Positions 1-8,737 are shown, counted from the first letter of the stretch. The stretch: 64,000 bases of DNA from Kluyvera ascorbata ATCC 33433 (GCF_000735365.1 NZ_JMPL01000004.1:1-64000); one strand, 5' to 3'. Numbers and translations are program-made. Notes: generated from the letters alone by a model not told the origin.

Positions 1-2484
1 TACGGCTGCTGACCCTTCCGCTGCCGAACCGCTGACCGATACCGACGGGAACTGATTGAACTGCTGAATAAACGGCGCACCGACGGTTGGCGTTACGGTG
101 ACCAGGTTGCTCAGGCGCACCCGCTCACCCTGGTTACTGCGCACAAACAGTTCGCTGATTTGCTCGGCGCGCTCGCGCCACTGCATCTCGTTTTGCATCA
201 CCACGTGGTAGACGCGGTTGTTGATACTAAAGTCGCCAGCGCGCGCGCCACCAAAGGCCGTTTGCAGGCTGTTAAAGATGCGAGAAACCGGCACGTCCAG
301 CCTGGCGGCCTGGTCGCGGTCAACGGTTAAGGTCAACTGCGGAACGTTACTGCTCCAGGTGGTGAACACACGGCTAAGCTGCGGATGCTGGTTGGCCTTC
401 ATCAGAATGGCGCGCGTCACTTGCTCCAGTTCGGCAGGCGTTTGCCCGGCCTGCGCCAGAATACGCAGGTCGAAGCCCGCAGCGCTGCCAAGGCCCGGAA
501 GCGTTGGCGGCGCAAACAGCATAATGTTGGCTTCCGGCATCGCCATCAACTGATGCTGAAGCTCGCCCATCACCGTCTCCAAAGGTGCACGCTGCGACCA
601 GTCTTTCAACATCAGCGAGATAAAGCCGCCGTTTGAGGCGCTGGTGCCGCTCAGAATGCTAAAGCCAGACACCTGAATCACATCCTCTACCGCCGGATGC
701 GCGCCCAACAATTCGCGCGCCTTCGCCATCACCGCTTCGGTTCGCTCAAGCGAAGCAGACTCTGGCAGTTGAACGTTGGCAAACACGTATCCCTGATCTT
801 CCTGCGGCAGGAAGCCTTTCGGCATGCTGGTAAAGCTGAACGCCACCAGCAGCGCGGCGAGCAAGGTGCCCGCTACCGCCACCAGCGGACGACGGTTCAT
901 CCACGCCACCAGCTTGCCGTAGCCGTCGCGGGTGGCATTCAGCCCGAGGTTAAACCACTGAAAGAAACGGGCGGGCTGCTTGAGACGAGGACGCAGCAGC
1001 AGCGCGCACAGCGCTGGGGTCAGCGTCAGCGCCACAATGCTGGAGAGCGTCACCGCCGTGGAGAGCGTCACCGCAAACTGGCGATACAGCTCACCGACAA
1101 TACCCGGCAGCATCGCTACCGGAACAAACACCGCCAGCAGCACCAGGGTGGTGGCAATCACCGGTCCGGCAATCTGGCGCAGCGCCAGCCCGGTAGCTTC
1201 CAGGCGGTTCATCCCTTCCGCCATGTGCCCTTCGACGCTTTCCACCACTACGATGGCGTCATCCACCACCATGGTCAGCGCCAGAATAATGGCGAACAGG
1301 CTGAGCGTGTTGGCGCTGTAACCCAGCAGGTAGAGCACGGCAAACGTCCCCACCAGCGACACCGGGATCGCCAGCGCCACAATCAGCGTGGCGCGCAGGC
1401 TTTGCAGGAACAGGGAAACCACCGCCACAACCGCCAGCAGCGTCAGCGCCAGCGAGGTACCAATCTCTTTAATCGTCGCCGCCACAAAGCGGGTGGTGTC
1501 AAACTTCACTTCCCACATCAGATCCGCCGGGAAGCGGCTTTGCAAACGGGTCAGTTCATCCTGCACCACCTTTGCTACCTGTAACGCATTGGCGGTTGGC
1601 GTGGGGTAAATCCCCATATACGCCGACTCCACGCCGTTAAGCTGAGCGCTGGAGCTATAGCTGCGCGCGCCAAGCTCAATGGTTGCTACGTCAGACAATC
1701 GCACCAGTTGGCCCTGCTCACCGCTACGCACCACGATGCGGCGGAACTCGTCGGCGTCGGTCAAACGCCCCAACCCGTTAATGGTCAGCGTCTGCTGCTG
1801 GCCATTAAATACCGGCGGCGTACCGATTTGCCCGGATGCCCCCTGCACGTGCTGCTCGTTGAGCGCCTGGGCGATATCTTCACTGGTGATATTCATCGCG
1901 TTCATGCGATCCGGACGCAGCCAGATGCGCATGCTGTAGTCGCGCGCGCCAAACATCTGCACCTGACCGACGCCCGGCAGACGCGCCAGCGCTTCACGCA
2001 CCTGGGTGCTGGCGTAATTGCTTATCTGTAAGGAGGAGAGCGAGCCTTTTGGGGAATAGAGACTAACCCCCATGAGCAGGTTGCTGGCGCGTTTACGCAC
2101 CTGCACACCGTTTTGCTGCGCTTCGGTTGGTAGCTGCGCGACCGCCTGGGAGACGCGGTTTTGCACATCAATCGCCGCCATGTCCGGGTCGGTTCCGGCT
2201 GCGAAGGTCAGGTTCAGGCTGTAGCCACCGTCGTCTGAGCTGGTCGACTCCATATAGAGCATATGGTCAACGCCGTTCAGCTGTGTTTCCAGCGGCGCGG
2301 CAATGGCTTCCGCCACATCCTGCGCGCTGGCGCCTGGCCAACTGGCGCTGACGTTAACCACCGGCGGAGTGATTTGCGGGTACTGCTCCACCGGAATGAG
2401 CTTTAGCGCCACCGCGCCAACAAAGGTCATCAGCAGCGCAATCACCATCGCGAAACGCGGGCGACGAATAAAGAACGTCAGCAT
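1..2484 (-). CDS. RND multidrug efflux pump inner-membrane subunit (HAE1 family), 3' end outside window
   Basis: An AcrB/MexB-type proton-driven drug antiporter. The 828 codons visible are open and run off the left edge; full-length members are about 1,030-1,050 residues. The protein begins MLTFFIRRPRFAMVIAL, a typical first transmembrane helix, and continues with the periplasmic porter domain (PVEQYPQITPP). The TM4 proton-relay pair is present in VVDDAIVVVE, and the second half starts after RRPLVAVAGTLLAAL. It lies 13 bp downstream of its adaptor gene, so the two are co-transcribed; an outer-membrane partner, if local, would be beyond the window. The family is certain; the substrate range cannot be read from sequence, and I do not assign it to a named pump. 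Confidence 0.93.
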   Translation of the reverse strand, partial: MLTFFIRRPRFAMVIALLMTFVGAVALKLIPVEQYPQITPPVVNVSASWPGASAQDVAEAIAAPLETQLNGVDHMLYMESTSSDDGGYSLNLTFAAGTDPDMAAIDVQNRVSQAVAQLPTEAQQNGVQVRKRASNLLMGVSLYSPKGSLSSLQISNYASTQVREALARLPGVGQVQMFGARDYSMRIWLRPDRMNAMNITSEDIAQALNEQHVQGASGQIGTPPVFNGQQQTLTINGLGRLTDADEFRRIVVRSGEQGQLVRLSDVATIELGARSYSSSAQLNGVESAYMGIYPTPTANALQVAKVVQDELTRLQSRFPADLMWEVKFDTTRFVAATIKEIGTSLALTLLAVVAVVSLFLQSLRATLIVALAIPVSLVGTFAVLYLLGYSANTLSLFAIILALTMVVDDAIVVVESVEGHMAEGMNRLEATGLALRQIAGPVIATTLVLLAVFVPVAMLPGIVGELYRQFAVTLSTAVTLSSIVALTLTPALCALLLRPRLKQPARFFQWFNLGLNATRDGYGKLVAWMNRRPLVAVAGTLLAALLVAFSFTSMPKGFLPQEDQGYVFANVQLPESASLERTEAVMAKARELLGAHPAVEDVIQVSGFSILSGTSASNGGFISLMLKDWSQRAPLETVMGELQHQLMAMPEANIMLFAPPTLPGLGSAAGFDLRILAQAGQTPAELEQVTRAILMKANQHPQLSRVFTTWSSNVPQLTLTVDRDQAARLDVPVSRIFNSLQTAFGGARAGDFSINNRVYHVVMQNEMQWRERAEQISELFVRSNQGERVRLSNLVTVTPTVGAPFIQQFNQFPSVSVSGSAAEGSAAV

Positions 2485-2497
2485 GCTCTCTCCTTAC

Positions 2498-3568
2498 TTA
2501 ATTCAGCAGCGTGACGGAGGCACCGTCGGTCAGACGCTGGGCGCCTTCGGTGACAACGCGCTCACCCGCTGTTAACCCCTGCGCGACCGCAAAGGTTTGT
2601 CCTTGCTGGCCATCCAGCGACAAACGACGCTGCCCGGCCTTGTTTTCTGGCGTCACGACCCAGCTAAAGTAGCCCTGCGCGTCCTGCTGTACCGCTGCCG
2701 CTGGGATCATCACCCGTTCGGCGGCCTCCTGCTGGCGCAGGGTGACCGAAACGTTACCGCCCGGCAGCAATCGATGCTGCGGGTTAGCAAACTCCGCGCG
2801 TATCGTCACGCTGGCGGTGCGAGCATCAATACGATTGTCGACCGATGTCAGGACGCCATCTTCACGCTGGCCATCGAGGGTAATTTGCGCCAGCCACGCC
2901 GCCTTCAGCGCACGGATATCCGCATGCTGCCCGGCTTTGGTGTAGAACGCCGACTCATCCAGCGCGAAGCTCACGCGGATAGGATCCAACTGCACCACGT
3001 CTGCCAGCACGCCGCTGGCTGGGTTAACCAGCGTACCGACGTGAAACGCGCTATGGCCCATGCGCCCGCTAACCGGCGCGGTGATACGGGTGTAATCGAG
3101 GGTAATTTGCTGTGCAGAAATCCGGGCTTTTGCCTGCTCAACGGCAGCGGCCGCCACGTCGCGCTGCATCTGCGCGTTATCAACATCGTTGCGGCTGATG
3201 GCCTGGCTGGTGTTCAGACTCTGATAGCGCGAGAGCAACTGCTGTGCCTGACGCAGTGAGGCCTGCGCACTTTTGAGCTCCGCCTGCGCCAGCGCTAACG
3301 CCGCGCGGGGTTGAGCATCATCGAGGGTAAACAAGAGGTCACCTTTATTGACCTCCTGTCCATCCTGGAAATGGCGCTTCACGATGGCACCTTCGGTACG
3401 GGCGCGAATTTCAACGGCGTGAATAGCCTCTACGCGCCCCGGCACCTGACGCTCAGCGGCGTGTGGTGCCTGCTCAACGGTAATCACACGAACCGGTACC
3501 GAAGCCAGGGCCGGTGCGCAGGTGGCCAGGCCGCAGGCCAACAGGGCGAGGCGGAAGGTTTTTCTCAT
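2498..3568 (-). CDS. RND efflux periplasmic adaptor (membrane fusion protein, HlyD/AcrA family)
   Basis: A 356-residue adaptor linking the pump encoded downstream to an outer-membrane channel. The N-terminus is a signal peptide ending CAPALA/SVPV. Then come the first half-lipoyl domain (RVEAIHAVEIRARTEGAI, DGQEVNKGDLLF), an alpha hairpin rich in Ala and Gln (AQAELKSAQASLRQAQQLL), the second lipoyl half (ITAPVSGRMG) and a beta-barrel/MP domain. I chose the ATG at 3568 because AAGGA lies just upstream; a longer frame to 3589 would bury that site. LLAC at residues 9-12 resembles a lipobox, but the preceding hydrophobic stretch is very short, so signal peptidase I cleavage is more likely. It sits 53 bp downstream of the P-type ATPase on the same strand. 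Confidence 0.92.
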   Translation of the reverse strand: MRKTFRLALLACGLATCAPALASVPVRVITVEQAPHAAERQVPGRVEAIHAVEIRARTEGAIVKRHFQDGQEVNKGDLLFTLDDAQPRAALALAQAELKSAQASLRQAQQLLSRYQSLNTSQAISRNDVDNAQMQRDVAAAAVEQAKARISAQQITLDYTRITAPVSGRMGHSAFHVGTLVNPASGVLADVVQLDPIRVSFALDESAFYTKAGQHADIRALKAAWLAQITLDGQREDGVLTSVDNRIDARTASVTIRAEFANPQHRLLPGGNVSVTLRQQEAAERVMIPAAAVQQDAQGYFSWVVTPENKAGQRRLSLDGQQGQTFAVAQGLTAGERVVTEGAQRLTDGASVTLLN

Positions 3569-3590
3569 GGGGAAGTCCTTGCAGGGCAAG

Positions 3591-3614
3591 GCCCCCCTCC
3601 GACTGGAGAGGGGC
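3591..3614 (-). terminator. GC-rich hairpin between the P-type ATPase and the adaptor gene
   Basis: Arms at 3591-3600 and 3605-3614 pair with one mismatch around a GACT loop. On the minus strand the hairpin follows the ATPase stop codon by about 8 bases but has no U-run after it. It may attenuate read-through or protect the 3' end of the ATPase message rather than fully terminate. Confidence 0.5.
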
Positions 3615-3621
3615 TTATCAA

Positions 3622-6348
3622 TTACGATGTGGTTTTACGGAAACGGCGGGTCAGACGTTTTTCCACTTCAACCACCAGGAACATCGCCACACCAATCACC
3701 AGCGTGATACCCCAGTAGCGCAGCGGCAGCGCTTCAGTGCCGAACAGCGTCTGCATCAGCGGCAGGTAGATAATCGCCATCTGGAGCAGAAGCAGCACGC
3801 CGGTCACCAGCCAGATGCCTTTGTTCTTCAGCAGACCGCTGTTCAGGGAGAAGCGGTCGCTGCTGCGGCAGTTAATCATGTAGACCCACTGCGCGGTTAC
3901 CAGCATCTGTAACAGCACGGTGCGCACGAACTCGGCGCTGTGGCCGCGCGGTGCCAGCCAGGCCTCAAGGATAAAGGCGGCAATGGCAATCATCGAACCG
4001 ACGAAGGCGACGCGCCAGACGGCAAAGGCATCCATCACGTGCTGGCCGGTTTTACGCGGCGGACGGTTCATCACGTTACGCTCAGCGGCTTCAAACGCCA
4101 GGCCAAAGGAGAGCGTGGCGGAGGTCGCCATGTTCATCCACAGAATCAACACCGGGGTGAGCGGGATGATATTGCCCGCCAGCAGGGCGATGATAATCAG
4201 CAGCCCCTGCGCCAGGTTGGTTGGCATAATGAACAGAATCGTCTTCTTCAGGTTGTCGTATACGCGACGCCCTTCTTTCACCGAACTGGCGATGGTCGCA
4301 AAGTTGTCATCGGTCAGAACCATGTCGGCGGCCTCTTTGGTCACCTCGGTGCCTTTAATACCCATGGCGATACCGACATCTGCCTGACGCAGCGCTGGCG
4401 CATCGTTCACGCCGTCGCCGGTCATGCCGACGATTTCGCCGTTCTCCTGCAACGCTTTCACCAGGCGCAGCTTATGCTCCGGGCTGGTACGCGCGAAAAT
4501 GTCGTACTCCAGCGCCGCTTTTGCCAGCTCGGCGTCATCCATGTGCTCCAGCTGGTAGCCGGTCATTGCTTCGCTGCTGTTGCGGATCCCCAGCATCTGG
4601 CCAATGCTCATGGCGGTCTGCGGGTGATCGCCGGTGATCATCTTCACGCGGATCCCTGCATTCTGGCAGGTATGAATCGCATCAACCGCTTCCGGGCGCG
4701 GCGGGTCCATCATCCCGGCAATGCCGAGGAAGATAAGACCTTCCTGCAGGTCGCTGTGGTCGAGGGTTTTCGCCCCCGGCGCGGCTGGCTTAGTGGCCGC
4801 TGCCACCATGCGCAGACCCTGGCTGGCAAAGCGCGCCATTTCCGCTTCCCAGTAGCTACGCTCGAACGGCGTAACGCCGCGGGCGGTCTGCTGCTGCTGG
4901 CACAGTGCAAAGAGCACGTCCGGTGCACCGGTGACCATCACCACTTCTTCGTCATCCAACTGGAAGTGGGTAGACATGTACTTGTACTGCGAGTCGAACG
5001 GGATCTTGGCAATCAGCTGGGTACGCAGCGGCTCAAGGTTGGCTTTGGCCGCCAGCACCTTCAGTGCGCCTTCGGTTGGACCGCCGGTAATGCCCCAGTG
5101 GCCCTGCGCGTCCTGAATCAACTGGCTGTCGTTACACAGGTCGATGGTACGCAGATACTTCTCCAGCACGGTGTACGGCTGTACGTTGACCGGCTCGTTG
5201 CTGCCTTCCAGGTAAATGCTGCCGTGCGGCTCGTAGCTGTTGCCGTCCACACGGTAGCAGCTGTCGGCGGTGATAATCGCCTTCACGGTCATTTCGTTCA
5301 TGGTCAGAGTGCCGGTTTTATCCGAGCAGACCACGGTCATCGCGCCCAGGGTCTCGACGGTTGGCAGCTTGCGGATGATCGCCCGCTTACGCGCCATCGC
5401 CTGTACACCCAGCGACAGGATAATCGAGATAATGGCTGGCAGACCCTCAGGTACCGCGGCAACCGCGAGGCTAATCAGCGACAGCAGCAGTTCGCCCAAA
5501 GGAATGTCGCGCAGCGCCATGCTGAAGACAAACAGCGCGCCCATCATCGCCAGGATAATGGCGAAAATCGCTTTGCCGAGCTTGTCCATCTGCACCAGCA
5601 GCGGCGTACGGTGCTTTTCGATACCGGCCATCATCTGGTTGATGTGACCCAGTTCAGTCTCCTGTCCGGTCGCCACGACCACGCCTATGCCGCCACCGGC
5701 GCTGACGGTGGTGCCGGAGAACACCATATTGGTACGGTCGCCGAGCGGCAGTTCACCGTGCAGCGCATCGGTGTGCTTATCCACCACGGTGGACTCACCG
5801 GTCAGAATCGCTTCTTCCACGCGCAGGTTGTGCGCTTCAATCAGACGCATGTCCGCAGGAATTCGGTCACCCGCGCGCAGTACCACGATATCGCCCGGCA
5901 CCAGTTCGGTGGTTGCCACCGTCTTATGGCTACCGCCGCGAATCGCTCGCGCGTCGCTGGATAGCATATTGCGGATACTTTTCAGCGATTTCTCCGCGTT
6001 GCTCTCCTGGATGTGACCAATCAGGGCGTTAATCACCGTCACACCAAGAATGACAAAGGTATCGACCCAGTGCCCCATCACGGCGGTCAGCGCCGCCGCG
6101 GCCAACAGGACATAAATCAGTACGTCGTTGAAGTGTGCCAGAAAGCGCAGCCACGCGGGCTTGCCCTTTTTCTCCGGCAGCGCGTTCGGGCCATAGGTGT
6201 TCAGACGCTCGGCCGCATCGTCCATGCTCAGGCCGTCAGGCTGGCTATTCAGATGCGACAGCACCTGCTCGGTGGTCTGCTGGTAGGCGTGCTCATGTGG
6301 GTCATAGCCCGCGTGCGGCACGTTTTTATTGTTCATCATTTTCGACAT
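3622..6348 (-). CDS. P-type cation-transporting ATPase (P2A / CtpF-like)
   Basis: A 908-residue P2-type ATPase that drives a cation across the inner membrane by ATP hydrolysis. In order: N-terminal cation-ATPase domain (residues 15-90), M1-M2, the actuator loop TGES (about 190), M4 with VPEGLP (about 300), the phosphorylation site DKTGTLT (about 345), the hinge TGDGVNDAP (about 625-635), and six C-terminal helices. VPEGLP points to the calcium-ATPase group. In M6, where SERCA has an NLVTD-type sequence, this protein has NMATS, so the acidic ligand is absent; this resembles mycobacterial CtpF. Start: ATG 6348 with AAGGA upstream. It reads into the RND genes and is divergent from the small membrane-protein gene at 6553. 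The transported ion is unknown; calcium, manganese, sodium or potassium are possible. Confidence 0.9.
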   Translation of the reverse strand: MSKMMNNKNVPHAGYDPHEHAYQQTTEQVLSHLNSQPDGLSMDDAAERLNTYGPNALPEKKGKPAWLRFLAHFNDVLIYVLLAAAALTAVMGHWVDTFVILGVTVINALIGHIQESNAEKSLKSIRNMLSSDARAIRGGSHKTVATTELVPGDIVVLRAGDRIPADMRLIEAHNLRVEEAILTGESTVVDKHTDALHGELPLGDRTNMVFSGTTVSAGGGIGVVVATGQETELGHINQMMAGIEKHRTPLLVQMDKLGKAIFAIILAMMGALFVFSMALRDIPLGELLLSLISLAVAAVPEGLPAIISIILSLGVQAMARKRAIIRKLPTVETLGAMTVVCSDKTGTLTMNEMTVKAIITADSCYRVDGNSYEPHGSIYLEGSNEPVNVQPYTVLEKYLRTIDLCNDSQLIQDAQGHWGITGGPTEGALKVLAAKANLEPLRTQLIAKIPFDSQYKYMSTHFQLDDEEVVMVTGAPDVLFALCQQQQTARGVTPFERSYWEAEMARFASQGLRMVAAATKPAAPGAKTLDHSDLQEGLIFLGIAGMMDPPRPEAVDAIHTCQNAGIRVKMITGDHPQTAMSIGQMLGIRNSSEAMTGYQLEHMDDAELAKAALEYDIFARTSPEHKLRLVKALQENGEIVGMTGDGVNDAPALRQADVGIAMGIKGTEVTKEAADMVLTDDNFATIASSVKEGRRVYDNLKKTILFIMPTNLAQGLLIIIALLAGNIIPLTPVLILWMNMATSATLSFGLAFEAAERNVMNRPPRKTGQHVMDAFAVWRVAFVGSMIAIAAFILEAWLAPRGHSAEFVRTVLLQMLVTAQWVYMINCRSSDRFSLNSGLLKNKGIWLVTGVLLLLQMAIIYLPLMQTLFGTEALPLRYWGITLVIGVAMFLVVEVEKRLTRRFRKTTS

Positions 6349-6431
6349 GATAGGTTTCCTTTTAAATTCCTGCTAACGGAAAGCCTGAATTCACTTTCTG
6401 GCCAAGGCGACGTCATTGAATAATATCGACG

Positions 6432-6468
6432 AGCAAAAAATATTTATTAAGCCAAAATATTTTTTGCT
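6432..6468. repeat. 13-bp perfect inverted repeat in the ATPase upstream region
   Basis: AGCAAAAAATATT at 6432-6444 is mirrored exactly at 6456-6468, with an 11-nt spacer. It lies 84 bp upstream of the ATPase start and 84 bp upstream of the small ORF at 6553, in an AT-rich island. It could be an operator shared by the two divergent genes or an RNA hairpin in the ATPase leader. I recognise no known regulator motif. Confidence 0.75.
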
Positions 6469-6552
6469 TTTTAAATTTCAAAATGACATTAAGTTGATTT
6501 ACTAATATTAATATTACAGAATGTTCCTAAACCCCATCTAAACGAGGTCATT

Positions 6553-6663
6553 ATGTTTGGAATCTACAGAGGACGCCGCCTGGCGCTGTACATCGCGCTG
6601 GCTATCGTGATTGCCACGCTGGTTGGATATAGTACTTATACTTTTGTAAAATTATTATCATGA
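6553..6663 (+). CDS. Small membrane protein, 36 aa, uncharacterised
   Basis: This short ORF has a good Shine-Dalgarno (GAGG at 6544-6547, 5 nt before the ATG) and ends in TGA. The product begins MFGIYRGRRLALYIAL. Its layout is a short basic N-terminus (Arg6, Arg8, Arg9), a single hydrophobic helix over about residues 10-30, and a Lys near the C-terminus. This is the classic shape of small inner-membrane regulators of transporters such as MgtR, KdpF or AcrZ, but I recognise none of those sequences in it. It is divergent from the P-type ATPase, so a partnership is a guess from position and shape only. Confidence 0.65.
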   Translation: MFGIYRGRRLALYIALAIVIATLVGYSTYTFVKLLS

Positions 6664-6853
6664 GCATGACGTTAATTTACGAAAGCTATATTTAATTTAA
6701 ACCAGAACATTATTTCACTTCTCGGCATGCGATTATTATCGTAGGTCTGGTTATTTATTTTAATTATTCGATAAAAGATCTGTTTAATTAGAAACATTGC
6801 GTTCCATTAAAAATTACCGGACAATAATATCTTTAACTAAAGATTAACATGAT
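6664..6853. other. AT-rich intergenic stretch between the 36-aa gene and ybdJ
   Basis: Together with 6349-6552 this forms an AT-rich island in otherwise GC-rich DNA. I see no further ORF with a start codon and ribosome-binding site. A hydrophobic reading frame at about 6702-6791 lacks ATG, GTG or TTG. Such AT-rich DNA is a plausible H-NS target and probably holds the ybdJ promoter. Confidence 0.5.
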
Positions 6854-7102
6854 ATGAAGCATCCGCTCGAATCCCTGATGACCGCCGCCGGTATTTTATT
6901 GCTGGCGTTCCTCTCCTGCCTGCTGCTGCCCGCACCGTCGCTAGGGCTGACGCTGGCACAGAAGATGGTTGAGACCTTCCATTTTATGGATCTAAGTCAG
7001 TTTTACACCGTGCTGTTTTGCGTGTGGTTTCTGGCGCTGGGGACGATTGAGTATCTGGTGATTCGCTATGTGTGGCGGCGCTGGTTTTCGCTGGCGGATT
7101 GA
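6854..7102 (+). CDS. ybdJ: Inner-membrane protein YbdJ (DUF1158)
   Basis: An 82-residue membrane protein matching the enterobacterial YbdJ family in length and sequence (starts MKHPLESLMTAAGILLLAF, ends RRWFSLAD). Two hydrophobic helices are visible, at about residues 8-30 and 48-70. No function is known. In E. coli ybdJ sits next to ybdF and nfsB; here the ramA-romA-ramR genes lie between ybdJ and ybdF. The ribosome-binding site is weak. An earlier ATG at 6849 is closed at once by TGA, which fixes the start at 6854. Confidence 0.88.
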   Translation: MKHPLESLMTAAGILLLAFLSCLLLPAPSLGLTLAQKMVETFHFMDLSQFYTVLFCVWFLALGTIEYLVIRYVWRRWFSLAD

Positions 7103-7113
7103 ATGCGGCGATT

Positions 7114-7196
7114 CCCCGGCGTCGCTGCGCTCGGCCGGGCTACGGGGCATGAGATTGTTTTGTAGCCCGGGCGAGGCGTTTACGCCGACCCTGGGG
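7114..7196. repeat. BIME: two facing REP units
   Basis: Two imperfect copies of the GTAGCCCGG-type palindrome in inverted orientation (7114-7143 and 7162-7196). They lie between the convergent ybdJ and ramA genes, the usual place for such elements, where they can act as bidirectional 3'-end stabilisers. Confidence 0.85.
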
Positions 7197-7201
7197 CGGA
7201 A

Positions 7202-7549
7202 TCAATGCGTCTGCGGACGATGATTCTCTTTGCGGTAAGCACCCGGCGACTGATGAAACGTGCGGGTAAAAATGCGGGTAAAGGTTTGCTGGGAATCAAA
7301 CCCATACTTCAGACAAATGTCATAAACCTTTTGATTGGTCGTACACAGCTCATCTGCCGCCAGATGAAGCTTCCGGTGGCGAATGTAACGCCCCAGACTC
7401 TCCCCTTTATGTTGCAGGAAAATGCGCTGTAAATGCCATTTCGAGTACCCTGCCCGACGGGCAATTTCATCAATGCGCAGTGGCTGATGCAGATTATCGT
7501 CAATCCATTCGACCAGTGTGTCGACAACCTGAGTGGCTAATTCGGTCAT
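7202..7549 (-). CDS. ramA: Transcriptional activator RamA (AraC family)
   Basis: A 115-residue stand-alone AraC DNA-binding domain with two helix-turn-helix motifs (IARRAGYSKWHLQRIF and the region ending FDSQQTFTRIF). It closely matches RamA, which binds marboxes and activates acrAB, tolC and micF, lowering drug accumulation. MarA and SoxS are also similar, but the conserved romA-ramA/ramR neighbourhood settles RamA. Start ATG 7549 has AAGGGG upstream. It lies 35 bp after romA on the same strand, so it can be read from the RamR-controlled romA promoter; an internal promoter inside romA, as reported for Klebsiella, cannot be judged here. Confidence 0.95.
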   Translation of the reverse strand: MTELATQVVDTLVEWIDDNLHQPLRIDEIARRAGYSKWHLQRIFLQHKGESLGRYIRHRKLHLAADELCTTNQKVYDICLKYGFDSQQTFTRIFTRTFHQSPGAYRKENHRPQTH

Positions 7550-7584
7550 ACACCCCTTCCCCCTCGTTTAACTACAGCCGGTGG

Positions 7585-8685
7585 TTATTCCCACCAGGCA
7601 CGGAATGTTTGTGTTGAATCAGCAAGCCATACCGGCTCGCCCTGCATCGGCGTTAACAGCCGATACGCTTTGTCTTTGCTGGCCTGTACCAGACGTTTGT
7701 ACGGGTCGTCCCAGGTATGTTTTGCCAACACGAAGCGCCCGGCATGTCCCGGCAGCACGCGCTGGGCGTTAAGGTCTGCCGCCGCCTGCGCCGTTTGTTC
7801 CGGCATCATGTGGATGTAGCGCCAGTCCTGGTCGTACTGACCGTCTTCCATAATGGCAACGTCAACGCGGCCAAACTGCTCACCAATCGCTTTAAAGTGC
7901 GGGCCGTAGCCGGTGTCGCCGCTGTAATAAATGTTCTGTGTAGGCGTCACAAACATAAAGCTCGCCCACAGCGTCTGGTTACGCTTCAGCCCGCGGCCAG
8001 AGAAGTGACGCGCAGGCAGCACGTGCACGCTCAGCGCATCGCTGATGGTGACGCTTTCCTGCCAGTCGGCCTCGCTAATCACCTCGTCTTTCATCCCCCA
8101 GTAACGCAGGTGAGAACCTACACCCAGCGGCACCACGGCACGTTTGATCTTCGGCATCAGCCCCTTAATGGTGGCGTAGTCGAGATGATCGTAATGATCG
8201 TGAGAGATAATCAGCAGGTCTATCTCCGGCATGTTCTCGGCGCGCCACGGGTAGTTACCGGGGAACGCTTTATTCAGAAAAGAGAACGGCGCGGCATAGT
8301 TGCTGAATACCGGGTCAATCAGAATGCGCTTGCCAGACAGCTGCAAATACCATGAGGAATGGCCGAGCCAAATCATGGTGTCCTGCCCCAACGGCAGGCT
8401 GGCGAGATCGGTCGGGACCATCGGCAGCGGCTGGGTTGGACGGGCATTTTCACGTTTGGCGGTTAAAAACTCCCACCACGCCATCACCATGTTTTTGTCA
8501 CCGGTAAAGCTAGGCGTTGGCAAGGCGTTCTGGAACGCGCCGTCACGGTAGTTCGGCGAACGTTCAATCTGACTTTTTTCAACCCCTTGCGGTGCCTGGC
8601 CAAAACCGGCGTTCAGGACGAAAGGTAAACTTGCGGCACTGGCAATAAGCATGATGGCAACCACACTGATGATAAAAGGTTTCAT
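7585..8685 (-). CDS. romA: RomA, MBL-fold metallo-hydrolase
   Basis: A 366-residue metallo-beta-lactamase-fold protein. The metal-binding signature is HDHYDH (in SHDHYDHLD), with further ligand candidates in GDTG and in GHAGRF near the C-terminus. An N-terminal hydrophobic segment (FIISVVAIMLIASAASLPFV) acts as signal peptide or membrane anchor. It belongs to the family that includes NAPE-PLD-type phospholipase D; the bacterial substrate is not known. romA was first named in Enterobacter for its effect on outer-membrane proteins and drug resistance, which may in part reflect the co-transcribed ramA. I chose ATG 8685; the frame extends to an ATG at 8757, but that lies inside the RamR operator and the -10 box, so it cannot be the start. 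An ATG at 8709 is the alternative. Confidence 0.92.
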   Translation of the reverse strand: MKPFIISVVAIMLIASAASLPFVLNAGFGQAPQGVEKSQIERSPNYRDGAFQNALPTPSFTGDKNMVMAWWEFLTAKRENARPTQPLPMVPTDLASLPLGQDTMIWLGHSSWYLQLSGKRILIDPVFSNYAAPFSFLNKAFPGNYPWRAENMPEIDLLIISHDHYDHLDYATIKGLMPKIKRAVVPLGVGSHLRYWGMKDEVISEADWQESVTISDALSVHVLPARHFSGRGLKRNQTLWASFMFVTPTQNIYYSGDTGYGPHFKAIGEQFGRVDVAIMEDGQYDQDWRYIHMMPEQTAQAAADLNAQRVLPGHAGRFVLAKHTWDDPYKRLVQASKDKAYRLLTPMQGEPVWLADSTQTFRAWWE

Positions 8686-8737
8686 ATCCTGACCCTGGAC
8701 CAGCTTCATCCAGGAAGCCACACTAAAAAGGTTGATT

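Noticed and set aside
697-1584. 295-codon plus-strand ORF
   Set aside because: Antisense to the RND pump gene. Its composition (Gln, Arg, His) is that of a shadow frame, and there is no family likeness.
3940-5964. Long plus-strand ORF of 674 codons
   Set aside because: It lies wholly antisense to the P-type ATPase, whose motifs are unmistakable. The antisense product is rich in His, Arg and Gln, typical of a shadow frame.
6702-6791. Possible second small membrane-protein frame
   Set aside because: Hydrophobic stretch ending in a stop, but no ATG, GTG or TTG start and no ribosome-binding site in frame.
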